DNA of 64,000 bases from Martinezella miluonensis (GCF_900094545.1 NZ_FMAH01000002.1:62001-126000); one strand, 5' to 3'. Shown: positions 34,531-44,368, counted from the stretch's first letter. Numbers and translations are program-made. The notes: generated by a model from the sequence alone, not told the origin.

Positions 34531-35691
34531 TCACTCCGCCGCCTGTACGGGCTTGCTGGCTTCGTCTTCTGCGGCCTTGGGCTGCGGACTGGCCGGCTTA
34601 GGTTTTCTAGCCATATAAGGGCCGATCGTTCCGACAATGCCCTTCGGCAGGAATAGCGTCACCGCGACGAACAGGCCGCCGAGCGCAAACAGCCAGAAGC
34701 TGGGAAACAGGCCGGTGAAAACAGTCTTGCCGCCATTGACGAGTATCGCGCCGATGATTGGGCCGATCAACGTTGCCCGACCGCCGACTGCCGTCCAGAT
34801 GACCACCTCGATGGAGTTGGCCGGAGCGAACTCGCCGGGGTTGATGATGCCAATCTGCGGCACGTAGAGCGCGCCGGCAATGCCCGCCATCATGGCCGAC
34901 ACCACGAAGACGAAGAGCTTCACATGCTCGACGCGATAACCGAGGAAGCGCGTACGGCTTTCCGCATCGCGCACGCCGACCAGCACCTTGCCGAATTTCG
35001 ACCGCACGATAGCCGAGGACAGCATGAGGGCGAGCGCCAGGAACAATGCTGTCATGGAGAAGAGCACCGCACGCGTGCCATCGGCCTGGATGTTGAAGCC
35101 GAGGATGTCTTTGAAATCAGTCAGGCCGTTATTGCCGCCGAAGCCCATGTCGTTGCGGAAGAAGGCAAGTAGCAGCGCATAGGTCATCGCCTGCGTGATG
35201 ATCGATAGATAGACGCCATTGACGCGTGAGCGGAAGGCGAACCAGCCGAAGATGAAGGCAAGCAAACCGGGTGCGACGAGCACCATGAGCGTGGCGAACC
35301 AGAAGTTATCGAAGCCATACCAGAACCAAGGCAGTTCCTTCCAGTTCAGGAACACCATGAAATCAGGCAGGAGCGGATTGCCGTAGGTGCCGCGCGAACC
35401 GATCTGCCGCATCAGATACATGCCCATCGCATAGCCACCGAGCGCGAAGAAGGCGCCATGGCCGAGCGAGAGAATGCCGCAATAGCCCCAGACGAGATCA
35501 AGCGCCAAGGCGAGCAGCGCGTAGGTCAGATACTTGCCGAACAGCGACATCAGATAGGTCGGCACATGCAGCGCACTGGTTTCGGGCAGGGCCAGGTTCG
35601 ACAGTGGCACGAGTACAGCGACGGCGAGCAGGATCGCAATGGCAATGCTGATGCGGCGGTCGAGCGAGCGCAGGATGAAGGCGGCGATCAT
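34531..35691 (-). CDS. urtC: Urea ABC transporter permease UrtC
   Basis: UrtC is a LivM-like membrane permease. The 386-residue protein has about ten helices and the segments DLVWGYCGILSLGHGAFFALGGYAMGMYL (split at residues about 62-90) and GGNNGLTDF. The C-terminus is Lys/Pro-rich. Its ATG overlaps the urtB stop (ATGA). The longer open frame on this strand reads through urtB in another frame and is not real. Confidence 0.93.
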   Translation of the reverse strand: MIAAFILRSLDRRISIAIAILLAVAVLVPLSNLALPETSALHVPTYLMSLFGKYLTYALLALALDLVWGYCGILSLGHGAFFALGGYAMGMYLMRQIGSRGTYGNPLLPDFMVFLNWKELPWFWYGFDNFWFATLMVLVAPGLLAFIFGWFAFRSRVNGVYLSIITQAMTYALLLAFFRNDMGFGGNNGLTDFKDILGFNIQADGTRAVLFSMTALFLALALMLSSAIVRSKFGKVLVGVRDAESRTRFLGYRVEHVKLFVFVVSAMMAGIAGALYVPQIGIINPGEFAPANSIEVVIWTAVGGRATLIGPIIGAILVNGGKTVFTGLFPSFWLFALGGLFVAVTLFLPKGIVGTIGPYMARKPKPASPQPKAAEDEASKPVQAAE

Positions 35692-37313
35692 GCTTCCACA
35701 GCCCTTCCCTTGAGCGCGAAGAGACCGCGCGGACGCTTCTGAATGAAGAGGATGATGAGAACGAGCACCAGGATCTTGCCGAGCACCGCTCCTGCATAGG
35801 GTTCGAGGAACTTGTTGAGGATACCGAGCGAGAAGGCGCCGACCAGCGTCCCCCACAGATTGCCGACGCCGCCGAACACCACGACCATGAAACTGTCGAT
35901 GATGTAGCTCTGGCCGAGGTTCGGCGAGACGTTGTCGATCTGCGAGAGCGCGACACCCGCCATGCCGGCAATGCCCGACCCAAGAGCGAAAGTGAAGGCA
36001 TCGACCCAGGGCGTGCGGATGCCCATCGAGGAGGCCATGCGCCTGTTCTGCGTCACCGCCCGCATCTGGAGGCCGAAGGCCGAGCGCTTCAGGAGAAGCA
36101 GCAGCGCCACGAACACGCCGAGCGCGAAAACGATGATCCAGAGACGGTTCCAGGTGATCGAGAGGTAGCCGAGATCGAAGGAACCGGACATCCACGAGGG
36201 ATTGCCGACTTCCTGGTTCGTCGGCCCGAAGATCGATCGCACCGCCTGCTGCAGGATCAGCGAAATGCCCCAGGTGGCAAGCAGCGTCTCCAGCGGCCGG
36301 CCATAGAGAAAACGGATGACGCCGCGCTCGATGACGAGGCCGACCGCACCGGTTACGAGGAAGGCGACCGGCAATGCGATCGCCAGCGACCAGTCGAAAA
36401 GCTCCGGATAGGAGCTGCGGATGACGCTCTGGACCATGAAAGTGGAATAGGCGCCGAGCATCACCATCTCGCCATGCGCCATGTTGATGATGCCCATGAC
36501 CCCGAAGGTAATGGCAAGCCCGATGGCGGCCAGAAGCAGCACGGAGCCGAGCGACAGGCCGTACCAGACATTCTGCACCGCATCCCAGAACTTCAATTGT
36601 TCCTGAATGCCGGCAATGGCGGCTGCAACATCCGGCTTGAGACTATCGTCGACGGAAACCGAGGAGAGGATACCGATGGCGTCGCGGCCACCTTCGACCT
36701 TGATCGTCTCGATCGCAGCCTTCTTGTCTTCCACCGGGCGGTCGGAGCCAAGTATTGCAACAGCCCTTGCCCGTTCGAGCACGCCACGAATTTCTGCATC
36801 CTTCTCGCTCTGCAGCGCGGTCTCGACCGCCTCCAGCGAATCCGCGCTCGGCGCCTTCAGAATGGATTGCGCCGCCTCCAGGCGCGTGGCGCGATCCGGG
36901 CTCATCAGCGTCAACCCGCCAAGAGCCGCGCGAACCGCACGGCGCAGATTATTGTTGATCTTGATCTTGCCGAGACTGTCCTTGGTTTCCTGTCCGGCAG
37001 CCTGACCGGTCACCGGGTCCACCAAGGCCATCATGTCGCCAGAGGACTTGGCGATGAATACCTGGCTGTCAGATTTTCTCACATAGAGATCGCCGTCGGA
37101 AAAAGCCTGCAATGCCGGAACGACCTTCGGGTCGCCCGTCTTCGCAAGGTTTTGCACGATCTCGCCGGCCTTCTGGAAATTGGCCTGGCCGAGCGAATTG
37201 ATTAGGCCGTGGGCATCCTCCTGGGCGCGCAGGCTCGTGGCCGTCAGCGCCAAAGCCAGGCAGAAGCAGGCAACCAGCGCCAAGGCCATGCGGTAAACGA
37301 ATTTGTCGAACAT
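35688..37313 (-). CDS. urtB: Urea ABC transporter permease UrtB
   Basis: UrtB is the LivH-like permease with an extra N-terminal domain. The 541-residue protein begins with a signal-like helix (ALALVACFCLALALTATSLRA split around residues 11-30), then about 200 residues of periplasmic, HEAT-like helical sequence. The permease part starts at about residue 250 (ITFGVMGIINMAHGEMVMLGAY). The length fits UrtB, which is much longer than LivH. It is preceded by an intergenic hairpin after urtA. Confidence 0.92.
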   Translation of the reverse strand: MFDKFVYRMALALVACFCLALALTATSLRAQEDAHGLINSLGQANFQKAGEIVQNLAKTGDPKVVPALQAFSDGDLYVRKSDSQVFIAKSSGDMMALVDPVTGQAAGQETKDSLGKIKINNNLRRAVRAALGGLTLMSPDRATRLEAAQSILKAPSADSLEAVETALQSEKDAEIRGVLERARAVAILGSDRPVEDKKAAIETIKVEGGRDAIGILSSVSVDDSLKPDVAAAIAGIQEQLKFWDAVQNVWYGLSLGSVLLLAAIGLAITFGVMGIINMAHGEMVMLGAYSTFMVQSVIRSSYPELFDWSLAIALPVAFLVTGAVGLVIERGVIRFLYGRPLETLLATWGISLILQQAVRSIFGPTNQEVGNPSWMSGSFDLGYLSITWNRLWIIVFALGVFVALLLLLKRSAFGLQMRAVTQNRRMASSMGIRTPWVDAFTFALGSGIAGMAGVALSQIDNVSPNLGQSYIIDSFMVVVFGGVGNLWGTLVGAFSLGILNKFLEPYAGAVLGKILVLVLIILFIQKRPRGLFALKGRAVEA

Positions 37314-37331
37314 TATTGTCCCCTCAGGCTG

Positions 37332-37357
37332 CCGCGGGCAGAAAAGCCTGCCCGCGG
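37332..37357. repeat. Strong hairpin between urtA and urtB
   Basis: CCGCGGGCAG and CTGCCCGCGG form a perfect 10-bp stem around AAAAGC. There is no T-run on the reverse strand. Such hairpins after binding-protein genes often protect the upstream mRNA, giving more urtA than urtBCDE product (inference). Confidence 0.7.
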
Positions 37358-37383
37358 CGGTCTTGTGTCAGGTCCGCCGAAAT

Positions 37384-38673
37384 TCAGGAGCCTTTGCCGC
37401 CGCACTTGCCGGTGGTAACATTGAAGTTGCCGCAGTTCATCGGCATGCGCCAATCCGAGATCAGATCCTTGCTGTCAGGCAGGTAGTTGGACCATTCCTT
37501 GCCGACCACCGCAGGGGTCTGCGAAACGACGTCAAACTGGCCGTTTTCCTGCACTTCGCCGATCAGAACGGGCTTGGTGATGTAGTGGTTCGGCATCATG
37601 GTAGCGGTGCCGCCGGTAAGGTTCGGTACGGAAACACCGACGAGCGCGTCGATGACCTTGTCCGGATCGGTTGTACCGGCCTTCTCTACGGCCTTCACCC
37701 ACATGTTGAAACCGATATAGGCGGCTTCCATTGGGTCATTGGTCACGCGCTTGTCATTCTTGGTATAGGCGTGCCACTCCTTGATGAAGGCGGCATTGGC
37801 AGGTGTGTCGACGGACTGGAAGTAGTTCCAGGCGGCCAGATGTCCCACAAGCGGCTTGGTGTCGACGCCGGCCAGTTCCTCTTCGCCGACCGAGAAGGCG
37901 ACGACCGGGATATCCTCGGCCTTGACGCCCTGGTTGCCGAGTTCCTTGTAGAAGGGAACGTTAGCGTCGCCGTTGATGGTCGAGACGACGGCTGCCTTCT
38001 TCCCGGCTGCGCCGAAAGCCTTGATCTTCGAGACTTCCGTCTGCCAGTCGGAAAAGCCGAATGGCGTGTAGTTGATGATGATGTCTTCGTCCTTGACGCC
38101 CTTCGACTTCAGATAGGCTTCGAGGATCTTGTTGGTGGTGCGCGGATAGACATAGTCGGTGCCTTCGAGCACCCAGCGCTGCACGCCTTCGTTCTTCATC
38201 AGATAGTCGACGGCGGGGATTGCCTGCTGGTTCGGGGCTGCGCCCGTATAGAAGACATTGCGCTCGGACTCTTCGCCTTCGAACTGGACGGGATAAAACA
38301 GGATCGAATCCAGCTCCTTGAAAACGGGCAGCACGGACTTGCGCGAAACAGAAGTCCAGCAGCCGAACACGGCGGAGACCTTGTCCTTCTGGATCAGTTC
38401 GCGGGCCTTTTCGGCAAAGAGCGGCCAGTTGGAAGCCGGGTCGACGACGACAGGCTCAAGCTTCTTGCCGAGAACGCCGCCCTTCTTGTTCTGCTCGTCG
38501 ATGAGCATCAGCATAGCGTCCTTCAGCGTCGTTTCCGAGATCGCCATGGTGCCGGAAAGCGAATGCAGAACACCGACCTTGATGGTGTCATCGGCTGCGA
38601 AAGCGCCGTGGAATGCGGTCGTGGACATGATGGCGCCAAGCAGCGCGCCGGAGACGAGAGTCTTGAATTTCAT
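37384..38673 (-). CDS. urtA: Urea ABC transporter substrate-binding protein UrtA
   Basis: UrtA is the periplasmic urea-binding protein. The 429-residue precursor has a signal peptide ending near AFHGAFA-AD. The mature start is typical: DTIKVGVLHSLSGTMAISETTLKD. Other UrtA-like segments are VFGCWTSVSRKSVLPVF and NVFYTGAAPNQQAIPAVDYL. The start at 38673 has GAGGGGAA upstream. It is the first gene of the operon and lies divergent from the permease-kinase gene. Confidence 0.94.
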   Translation of the reverse strand: MKFKTLVSGALLGAIMSTTAFHGAFAADDTIKVGVLHSLSGTMAISETTLKDAMLMLIDEQNKKGGVLGKKLEPVVVDPASNWPLFAEKARELIQKDKVSAVFGCWTSVSRKSVLPVFKELDSILFYPVQFEGEESERNVFYTGAAPNQQAIPAVDYLMKNEGVQRWVLEGTDYVYPRTTNKILEAYLKSKGVKDEDIIINYTPFGFSDWQTEVSKIKAFGAAGKKAAVVSTINGDANVPFYKELGNQGVKAEDIPVVAFSVGEEELAGVDTKPLVGHLAAWNYFQSVDTPANAAFIKEWHAYTKNDKRVTNDPMEAAYIGFNMWVKAVEKAGTTDPDKVIDALVGVSVPNLTGGTATMMPNHYITKPVLIGEVQENGQFDVVSQTPAVVGKEWSNYLPDSKDLISDWRMPMNCGNFNVTTGKCGGKGS

Positions 38674-38768
38674 CCGTAGTTCCCCTCTTTTTATCTGCCG
38701 CAACGGCCGGTAAACGAAGATTAACCGTTGCCTTCCGCGACTATCCGGCAGCCCTTGGGGAAACCACA

Positions 38769-38784
38769 TACGTAATATGACGTA
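38769..38784. promoter_or_regulatory. Inverted repeat in the urtA/kinase divergent region
   Basis: TACGT and ACGTA arms flank AATATG (TACGTAATATGACGTA). It lies 96 bases before urtA and 120 bases before the kinase gene, in the 230-base divergent promoter region. It could be a binding site for the NarL-type response regulator; this is inference from position. Confidence 0.35.
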
Positions 38785-38903
38785 GGCGCCGGGGCGAAAT
38801 GTGCAGCATTGGGCACCTTCATGCCCTTAAGCGCCGTATCGATCCATGTTACGACATCGCTGGACTGCCGGAATTATTGTGGCAGGACGGTTGAAGGGTA
38901 AGC

Positions 38904-41900
38904 ATGGCTGCGCGGCAACGCATCATTCCGGTAAGACGCGAGTATAACCGCTGGGTCGCGAACCAGACGCTGGAAGACTACGCCCTGCGTTTCACCGCCA
39001 AGAGCGCACGCCAATTCTCCTCGCAACGCATCTCGCAAACCGCGATCGGCGCAATTTCCTTCCTGGCGCTGGAGGCGATCGGTGGCGCGATCACGCTCTC
39101 CTATGGCACGACCAACGCCTTCTACGCCATCATCGTCGCCAGCCTCGTCATGCTGGCAATCGGCCTGCCGATCAGCCGCTATGCCATCCGCCACGGCGTC
39201 GACATCGACCTTCTGACGCGCGGCGCGAGCTTCGGCTACATCGGCTCGACCATCACTTCGCTGATCTATGCCAGCTTTACCTTCATGCTGTTTGCGATCG
39301 AGGCGTCGATCATGTCCGGCGCCCTGGAACTGACACTCGGCATACCCGTCTGGATCGGCTATATCCTCAGCGCCGTCATGGTCATCCCGCTTGTCACCCA
39401 CGGCGTCCGCCTCATCAGCCGGTTTCAGCTACTGACGCAGCCATTCTGGATCGTTCTCAACGTCCTTCCGTTCGTCTTCATCGCCTTTGCCGACTGGGGG
39501 AAGTTCGATCTCTGGCGCGCCTTTGCCGGCATTCATCACGCAGCCGGCGCGCCGGGCGGCGCCGCACCTTTCGATCTGGTGGAATTCGGTGCCGCTTCCG
39601 CCGTCATCCTCGCACTGATGTCCCAGATCGGCGAACAGGCCGACTTCCTGCGCTTCCTGCCGCCGGAAGGCCACAGCAAATGGCGCCATCGCCTGGCCGT
39701 CTTCCTTGCCGGGCCGGGATGGGTCATCATCGGCGCGCCGAAGCTGCTGGCCGGCTCCTTCCTCGTCGTTCTGACGCTAACCTCCGGCGTGCCGGTCGAT
39801 CGCGCCGCCGATCCCGCACAGATGTATCTCACGGCCTTCGGCTACATGATCCCCTGGCACAATGCAGCGCTGCTCTTGATGGCGGCCTTCGTGATGATCT
39901 CGCAGCTGAAGATCAACGTCATGAACGCCTATGCCGGCTCGCTAGCATGGTCGAACTTCTTTTCGCGGCTGACGCACAGCCATCCCGGCCGCGTCATCTG
40001 GCTCGTCTTCAACGTCGCCATCGCGCTGCTGCTGATGGAGCTCGGCATCTACCGGCTGCTGGAGGAGACGCTTGGCATCTTCTCGATCATCGCCATGGCC
40101 TGGCTCTGCACCATCTCCACCGACCTCTTCATCAACAAACCGCTGGGGCTGGCACCGCCCGGCATCGAGTTCAAGCGCGCGCATCTCTACGATATCAACC
40201 CGGTCGGCCTCGGCGCCATGACGCTTTCGGCGAGCATCGCCCTCATCGCGCATTTCGGCGCTTTCGGCTCGATCGCGGCATCGCTTGCGCCCTATATCAC
40301 CCTGATCGTTGCACTCATCGCTTCGCCCGCCATCGCCTTGGCAACCAAAGGCAAATACTATCTTGCCCGCAAGCCGCGGCAGAGCTGGAAGAACCTCAGC
40401 ACCATCACCTGCTCGATCTGCGAGCATCCGTTCGAGCCGGAGGACATGGCCTGGTGCCCGGCCTATGCCGCGCCGATCTGCTCGCTCTGCTGCTCGCTCG
40501 ACAGCCGCTGCCACGACATGTGCAAGCCGAAAGCGCGGCTCAATACGCAAATCGCTACCGTCGCAAAGACGCTGCTGCCGGAAAGCATCGTCGCGAGGCT
40601 CGCCACGCGCCTCGGCCGCTACGGCATTGCCGTTGCCCTGGCAGTGACCGCCATGGGTGCGATCCTGGCGATGATCGCCCATCAGGTCGGCGCCGGCTCG
40701 CCCGAGACTGCTTCCGTGGTCAACCGCACCATCCTGATCGTCTTCTTCGTCTTTGCCGTCATCGCCGGCGTGGCCTGCTGGTTCTACGTACTTGCCCATG
40801 ACAGCCGCGTTGTCGCCGAGGAAGAATCCTCGCGCCAGAACACGTTGCTGCTGAAGGAAATTGCCGCCCACAAGAAGACGGACGCCGCCCTGCAGAGCGC
40901 CAAGGAAGTGGCCGAAGCCGCAAACCGCGCTAAGAGCCGTTATGTCGTGGGCTTGAGCCATGAACTGCGCACGCCGCTCAATGCTGTGCTCGGCTATGCC
41001 CAGATCCTGGAGCGTGACGAGACCATTCCGGCTCCCCGACAATCTTCCCTGAAGGTCATCCGGCGCAGCGCCGAGCATCTTTCCGGTCTGATTGACGGAT
41101 TGCTGGATATTTCGAAGATCGAAGCCGGCCGCCTGCAGGTCTACTCCAACGAGATCAACATTCACGACTTCCTTGATCAGATCGTCGACATGTTCCATCC
41201 GCAGGCGCAGGCGAAGGGGCTGGCCTTCATCCACGAACGCGCCGCCGCCTTGCCCGACTATGTCCGCACCGACGAGAAACGGCTGCGGCAGATCCTCGTC
41301 AACCTGCTTTCCAATGCCATCAAATTCACCGATGCCGGCAGTGTTCGTTTCGAGATCGGCTATCGTAATCAGGTCGCTACCTTCACCGTTTCGGACACGG
41401 GCCGGGGCATTGCCGAGAAGGATCTTACCCGCATCTACGAGCCCTTCCAGCGCGGCGAGGCCGATAGTGTAAGACCCATGCCCGGCCTCGGCCTCGGCCT
41501 GACCATCACGCGGCTCCTCACGAACACGCTCGGCGGCGAGATCTCCGTCGCGAGTGAGAAGGACAAGGGCTCGACCTTCAGGGTGCGCCTGATGCTGTCG
41601 GCAGTGCTTCGCCCGATGAAGCCGCCGCCTCAAGAGCAGCGGGTTGTCGGTTATGAAGGTCCTCGTCGCACCGTCGTCGTCGTCGACGACAATGAGGATC
41701 ATCGCGAGCTGATGCGCGAGGTTCTGTCACCACTCGATTTCATCGTGCTGACCGCCGCCGGCGGCCCCGACTGCCTGACGCTGATCGAAGGCATCAAGCC
41801 GGATCTCTTCCTGGTCGATATCTCCATGCCCGGCATGAACGGCTGGCAGCTTGTCTCGCGGCTGAGAGAAAGCGGCCAGAAGGCGCCGATCCTGATGCTG

Positions 41901-42293
41901 TCGGCCAATATCGGCGATGCTGCCGCCGCGACCGACAGCGACGACAGCCATAACGATGCCATCACCAAGCCGGTCGATATCCGCCAGCTTCGCGATAAGC
42001 TTGCGCTGCATCTCGGGATGAAATGGATCTATGCCGACGCCTCCGTCATCGTTGCGCCGAAGCCGCCGCCACCATTGAAGAGCCCGGGCATAGAGCATGT
42101 CCACGAACTGATGCGGCTCGGCGAAATCGGTTACATCAGAGGCATCGAGGCCAAGCTTGCGGATCTCGCCAAGCTTGACCAGAACAAACCCTTCACCGAC
42201 GCTTTGCGTACCCATGTCCAGACCTTCGATCTCGATGGCTTTATGAATGCGCTGCGCACCTTCGACACCGAAAAGGCAGATCAGATTGGCTGA
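38904..42293 (+). CDS. Hybrid histidine kinase with NCS1 permease-like sensor domain
   Basis: A 1129-residue membrane kinase. Residues about 20-490 look like a purine/cytosine permease of the NCS1 family with many helices (LALEAIGGAITLSYG, RHGVDIDLLTRGASFGYIGS). A Cys-rich motif follows near 510-555 (CSICEHPF, then CSLCCSLDSRCHDMCKP), perhaps metal-binding. Two more helices precede the kinase core: His686 in LSHELRTPLNAVLGY, N-box NLLSNAIKFT, and G-boxes DTGRGI and GLGLGLTITR. A receiver domain has Asp972 in LVDISMPGMNG. The tail of about 100 residues is unassigned. Divergent from urtA, it may sense urea or a related nitrogen compound (inference). Confidence 0.88.
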   Translation: MAARQRIIPVRREYNRWVANQTLEDYALRFTAKSARQFSSQRISQTAIGAISFLALEAIGGAITLSYGTTNAFYAIIVASLVMLAIGLPISRYAIRHGVDIDLLTRGASFGYIGSTITSLIYASFTFMLFAIEASIMSGALELTLGIPVWIGYILSAVMVIPLVTHGVRLISRFQLLTQPFWIVLNVLPFVFIAFADWGKFDLWRAFAGIHHAAGAPGGAAPFDLVEFGAASAVILALMSQIGEQADFLRFLPPEGHSKWRHRLAVFLAGPGWVIIGAPKLLAGSFLVVLTLTSGVPVDRAADPAQMYLTAFGYMIPWHNAALLLMAAFVMISQLKINVMNAYAGSLAWSNFFSRLTHSHPGRVIWLVFNVAIALLLMELGIYRLLEETLGIFSIIAMAWLCTISTDLFINKPLGLAPPGIEFKRAHLYDINPVGLGAMTLSASIALIAHFGAFGSIAASLAPYITLIVALIASPAIALATKGKYYLARKPRQSWKNLSTITCSICEHPFEPEDMAWCPAYAAPICSLCCSLDSRCHDMCKPKARLNTQIATVAKTLLPESIVARLATRLGRYGIAVALAVTAMGAILAMIAHQVGAGSPETASVVNRTILIVFFVFAVIAGVACWFYVLAHDSRVVAEEESSRQNTLLLKEIAAHKKTDAALQSAKEVAEAANRAKSRYVVGLSHELRTPLNAVLGYAQILERDETIPAPRQSSLKVIRRSAEHLSGLIDGLLDISKIEAGRLQVYSNEINIHDFLDQIVDMFHPQAQAKGLAFIHERAAALPDYVRTDEKRLRQILVNLLSNAIKFTDAGSVRFEIGYRNQVATFTVSDTGRGIAEKDLTRIYEPFQRGEADSVRPMPGLGLGLTITRLLTNTLGGEISVASEKDKGSTFRVRLMLSAVLRPMKPPPQEQRVVGYEGPRRTVVVVDDNEDHRELMREVLSPLDFIVLTAAGGPDCLTLIEGIKPDLFLVDISMPGMNGWQLVSRLRESGQKAPILMLSANIGDAAAATDSDDSHNDAITKPVDIRQLRDKLALHLGMKWIYADASVIVAPKPPPPLKSPGIEHVHELMRLGEIGYIRGIEAKLADLAKLDQNKPFTDALRTHVQTFDLDGFMNALRTFDTEKADQIG

Positions 42294-43209
42294 GCCCACC
42301 CTCCCTCGCGACATAGTCTTGCTGGTGGACGATTCGCCCGAGGCACTCGGCTTCCTGACTGATGCGCTCGAGCAATCCGGCTTCTCCGTGCTGATCGCCA
42401 CTTCCGGAGCGGCGGCATTGAACATCGTCGAGCGCATCACGCCCGATCTCATCCTGCTCGATGCCGTCATGCCGTCGATGGATGGTTTCGAAACCTGCCG
42501 CCGGTTAAAAGCCAATGCGGGCATCGCCCAGATTCCCGTCGTCTTCATGACCGGGCTGACAGAAACCGAGCATGTGGTGCATGCGCTGGAATCCGGCGGC
42601 GTCGACTACCTCACCAAGCCGATCAATGTCGACGAACTGCGCGCCCGCATTCGCGTTCACCTGCGCAATGCCCGCTCCGCCCAGAGCGCGCGAGTGGCGC
42701 TCGATGCGGCCGGCCGCCATCTTCTCGCGGTCAAGGGCAATGGCGCCATCCATTGGTCGACGCCGCAAGCAACGCGCCTCATCAACGCTGCCACCGGCAG
42801 CGACGACGGCCTGGACCTTGCCTCGAAGCACATCGCGGCCTTCATGCTGGAACGCGAGCGGCTCGGCCCGGCGCGCGACAACATCGTCTCCATCAGCAAT
42901 GGCGGTCAGGCCGCCCTGCAATTCGCCTTCCTCGGTACCATCGGGCCTGACGAATATCTGTTTCGCCTGACGGCCACCAACCAACGCGCCGACGACGAAA
43001 TCCTGCGCCAGCATTTCTCGCTGACGCAGCGCGAATCCGAAGTGCTGCTATGGCTCGCGAAGGGCAAGTCGAACCGCGACATCGGCGAAATCCTCGGTCT
43101 TTCCGCTCGCACGGTGAACAAGCATCTGGAACAGATCTACGTGAAGCTCGGCGTGGAGAACCGGGCATCGGCAGCCGTGAGGGCCGCACATGTCCTGCAT
43201 GAAGCTTAG
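42286..43209 (+). CDS. Response regulator, receiver + LuxR/NarL-type HTH
   Basis: The roughly 307-residue protein has an N-terminal receiver (LLVDDSPEALGF, phospho-acceptor in LILLDAVMPSMDG, lysine in YLTKPI). The middle region is unassigned. The C-terminal LuxR helix-turn-helix reads LTQRESEVLLWLAKGKSN and IGEILGLSARTVNKHLEQIY. The start is uncertain: a TTG at 42286 overlaps the kinase stop by eight bases and begins directly at the receiver; an ATG at 42247 is in frame. It probably works with the kinase and may control urt expression. Confidence 0.85.
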   Translation: MAEPTLPRDIVLLVDDSPEALGFLTDALEQSGFSVLIATSGAAALNIVERITPDLILLDAVMPSMDGFETCRRLKANAGIAQIPVVFMTGLTETEHVVHALESGGVDYLTKPINVDELRARIRVHLRNARSAQSARVALDAAGRHLLAVKGNGAIHWSTPQATRLINAATGSDDGLDLASKHIAAFMLERERLGPARDNIVSISNGGQAALQFAFLGTIGPDEYLFRLTATNQRADDEILRQHFSLTQRESEVLLWLAKGKSNRDIGEILGLSARTVNKHLEQIYVKLGVENRASAAVRAAHVLHEA

Positions 43210-43292
43210 GTGGGAAGTCATGGCCGGGGGCGCTCGTTCGCTGGTTCATTCCGGGATACGGGCCCCTATGGAGATCGCATCCTGAATGACCG

Positions 43293-43724
43293 TCAATCGA
43301 TCTTTTCCAGTCGTGCCCAATGCGCCATCTCGCCCGGAAAGCCCGCGCCGGCGTTACGGCTTGACGGCGCGAATGCCGGCCTGGCGGCAATTGCTTGTGC
43401 TGCGACAGCCGGAACGGCACCGCAAAACATCTGCATCAGCATCTGCATGACGACAGCGACGCGATCGTCGGCGATCGAATAGTAGATCTGTCGGGATTCG
43501 CGGCGGGTTTGGACAACGCCCGCCTGACGCAGCTCGCCCAGTTGCTGCGATAGCCCCGGTTGCTTCAGCCCCAGATCATCCTGGATCTCGCCGACAGAGC
43601 GCTCCTTTTGCGCAATATGGCAAAGCAGTATCAAGCGGCTCGGCGTGCCGAAGAGGCGCATGAAGTCGGCAGCTTCCACGGCCTTGTCCTGCATCGCTTC
43701 AAGGGAAAGGGATGTGTCGGTCAC
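43293..43724 (-). CDS. ArsR-family regulator, BigR-like sulfide/persulfide sensor
   Basis: A 143-residue winged-helix repressor with SVGEIQDDLGLKQPGLSQQL as recognition region and TRRESRQIYYS as the wing. Two cysteines, Cys35 and Cys101, are 66 residues apart. That is the spacing of the redox pair in BigR (Cys42/Cys108), which forms a disulfide or polysulfide bridge when exposed to sulfide. Neighbouring YeeE-type proteins and a blh-like stump support this. The gene overlaps the peroxiredoxin stop (ATGA). The C-terminal 35 residues are extra. Confidence 0.82.
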   Translation of the reverse strand: MTDTSLSLEAMQDKAVEAADFMRLFGTPSRLILLCHIAQKERSVGEIQDDLGLKQPGLSQQLGELRQAGVVQTRRESRQIYYSIADDRVAVVMQMLMQMFCGAVPAVAAQAIAARPAFAPSSRNAGAGFPGEMAHWARLEKID

Positions 43725-44368
43725 GCGCGGCGCTCCCGATAATACCAGGATTGGCCCTCGACCAGCTGCTCGGTCTCATCCAGCGAGATTGCCGCCGGTT
43801 CGATCAGCGCGTCACCGGGGCGCCATCCCTCCGGCGTCAAGGCACATTCCCGTTCCGACGTCTGCAGCGCCTCCACCAAACGCAGCAGTTCCTCGACTGA
43901 ACGGCCGACATTCATCGGATACCAGACGATAGCGCGGATGATGCCTTCCGGATCAATTGCGTAAGTCGCGCGGACGGTGCCGCTATTTTCGGAAGACGCG
44001 TCCAGCATGCCGTATGCCTTGGCTATCACCATCGCCGAATCTTCAATCAGTGGGAACATCACCTTGATGCCGAAGCTACGCTCGATGTCCCGCAACCACG
44101 CGAGATGAGAGTAGAGGCTGTCGACCGACAGCCCCAACAGATCGCAATTCAGCTTGGCAAACTTATCCCGAGCCCGCGTGAAGGCGATGAGCTCACTGGT
44201 GCAGACCGAGGTGAAGTCTGCCGGATGGGAAAAGAACAGAATCCAGCGCCCCCGATAGCTCGACAGGGAAACTTCGCCAGCTGTCGAGCGTGCGGTAAAG
44301 CCCGGAGCTTTATCGTTCAGACGCAGCCCCGCCGGCACTCCGCCCAGGTTCGAATTCGTTGCATCCAT
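43721..44368 (-). CDS. Peroxiredoxin (AhpC/Prx6-like)
   Basis: A 215-residue thiol peroxidase. The peroxidatic Cys56 is in FFSHPADFTSVCTSEL, with the usual P-T/S-x-x-C context. The DPEGIIRAIVWYPMNVGR region is typical of Prx6-type enzymes. A second Cys in ERECALTPEGW, near residue 173, may act in resolution. It is the first gene of a two-gene reverse operon with the BigR-like regulator. Persulfides as well as peroxides are possible substrates, judging by its neighbours. Confidence 0.9.
   Translation of the reverse strand: MDATNSNLGGVPAGLRLNDKAPGFTARSTAGEVSLSSYRGRWILFFSHPADFTSVCTSELIAFTRARDKFAKLNCDLLGLSVDSLYSHLAWLRDIERSFGIKVMFPLIEDSAMVIAKAYGMLDASSENSGTVRATYAIDPEGIIRAIVWYPMNVGRSVEELLRLVEALQTSERECALTPEGWRPGDALIEPAAISLDETEQLVEGQSWYYRERRA

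Noticed and set aside
38880..38895. TGGCAG-N5-TTGAA, a possible sigma-54 promoter before the kinase
   Set aside because: It would start transcription inside the start codon region, and the -12 GC pair is absent.
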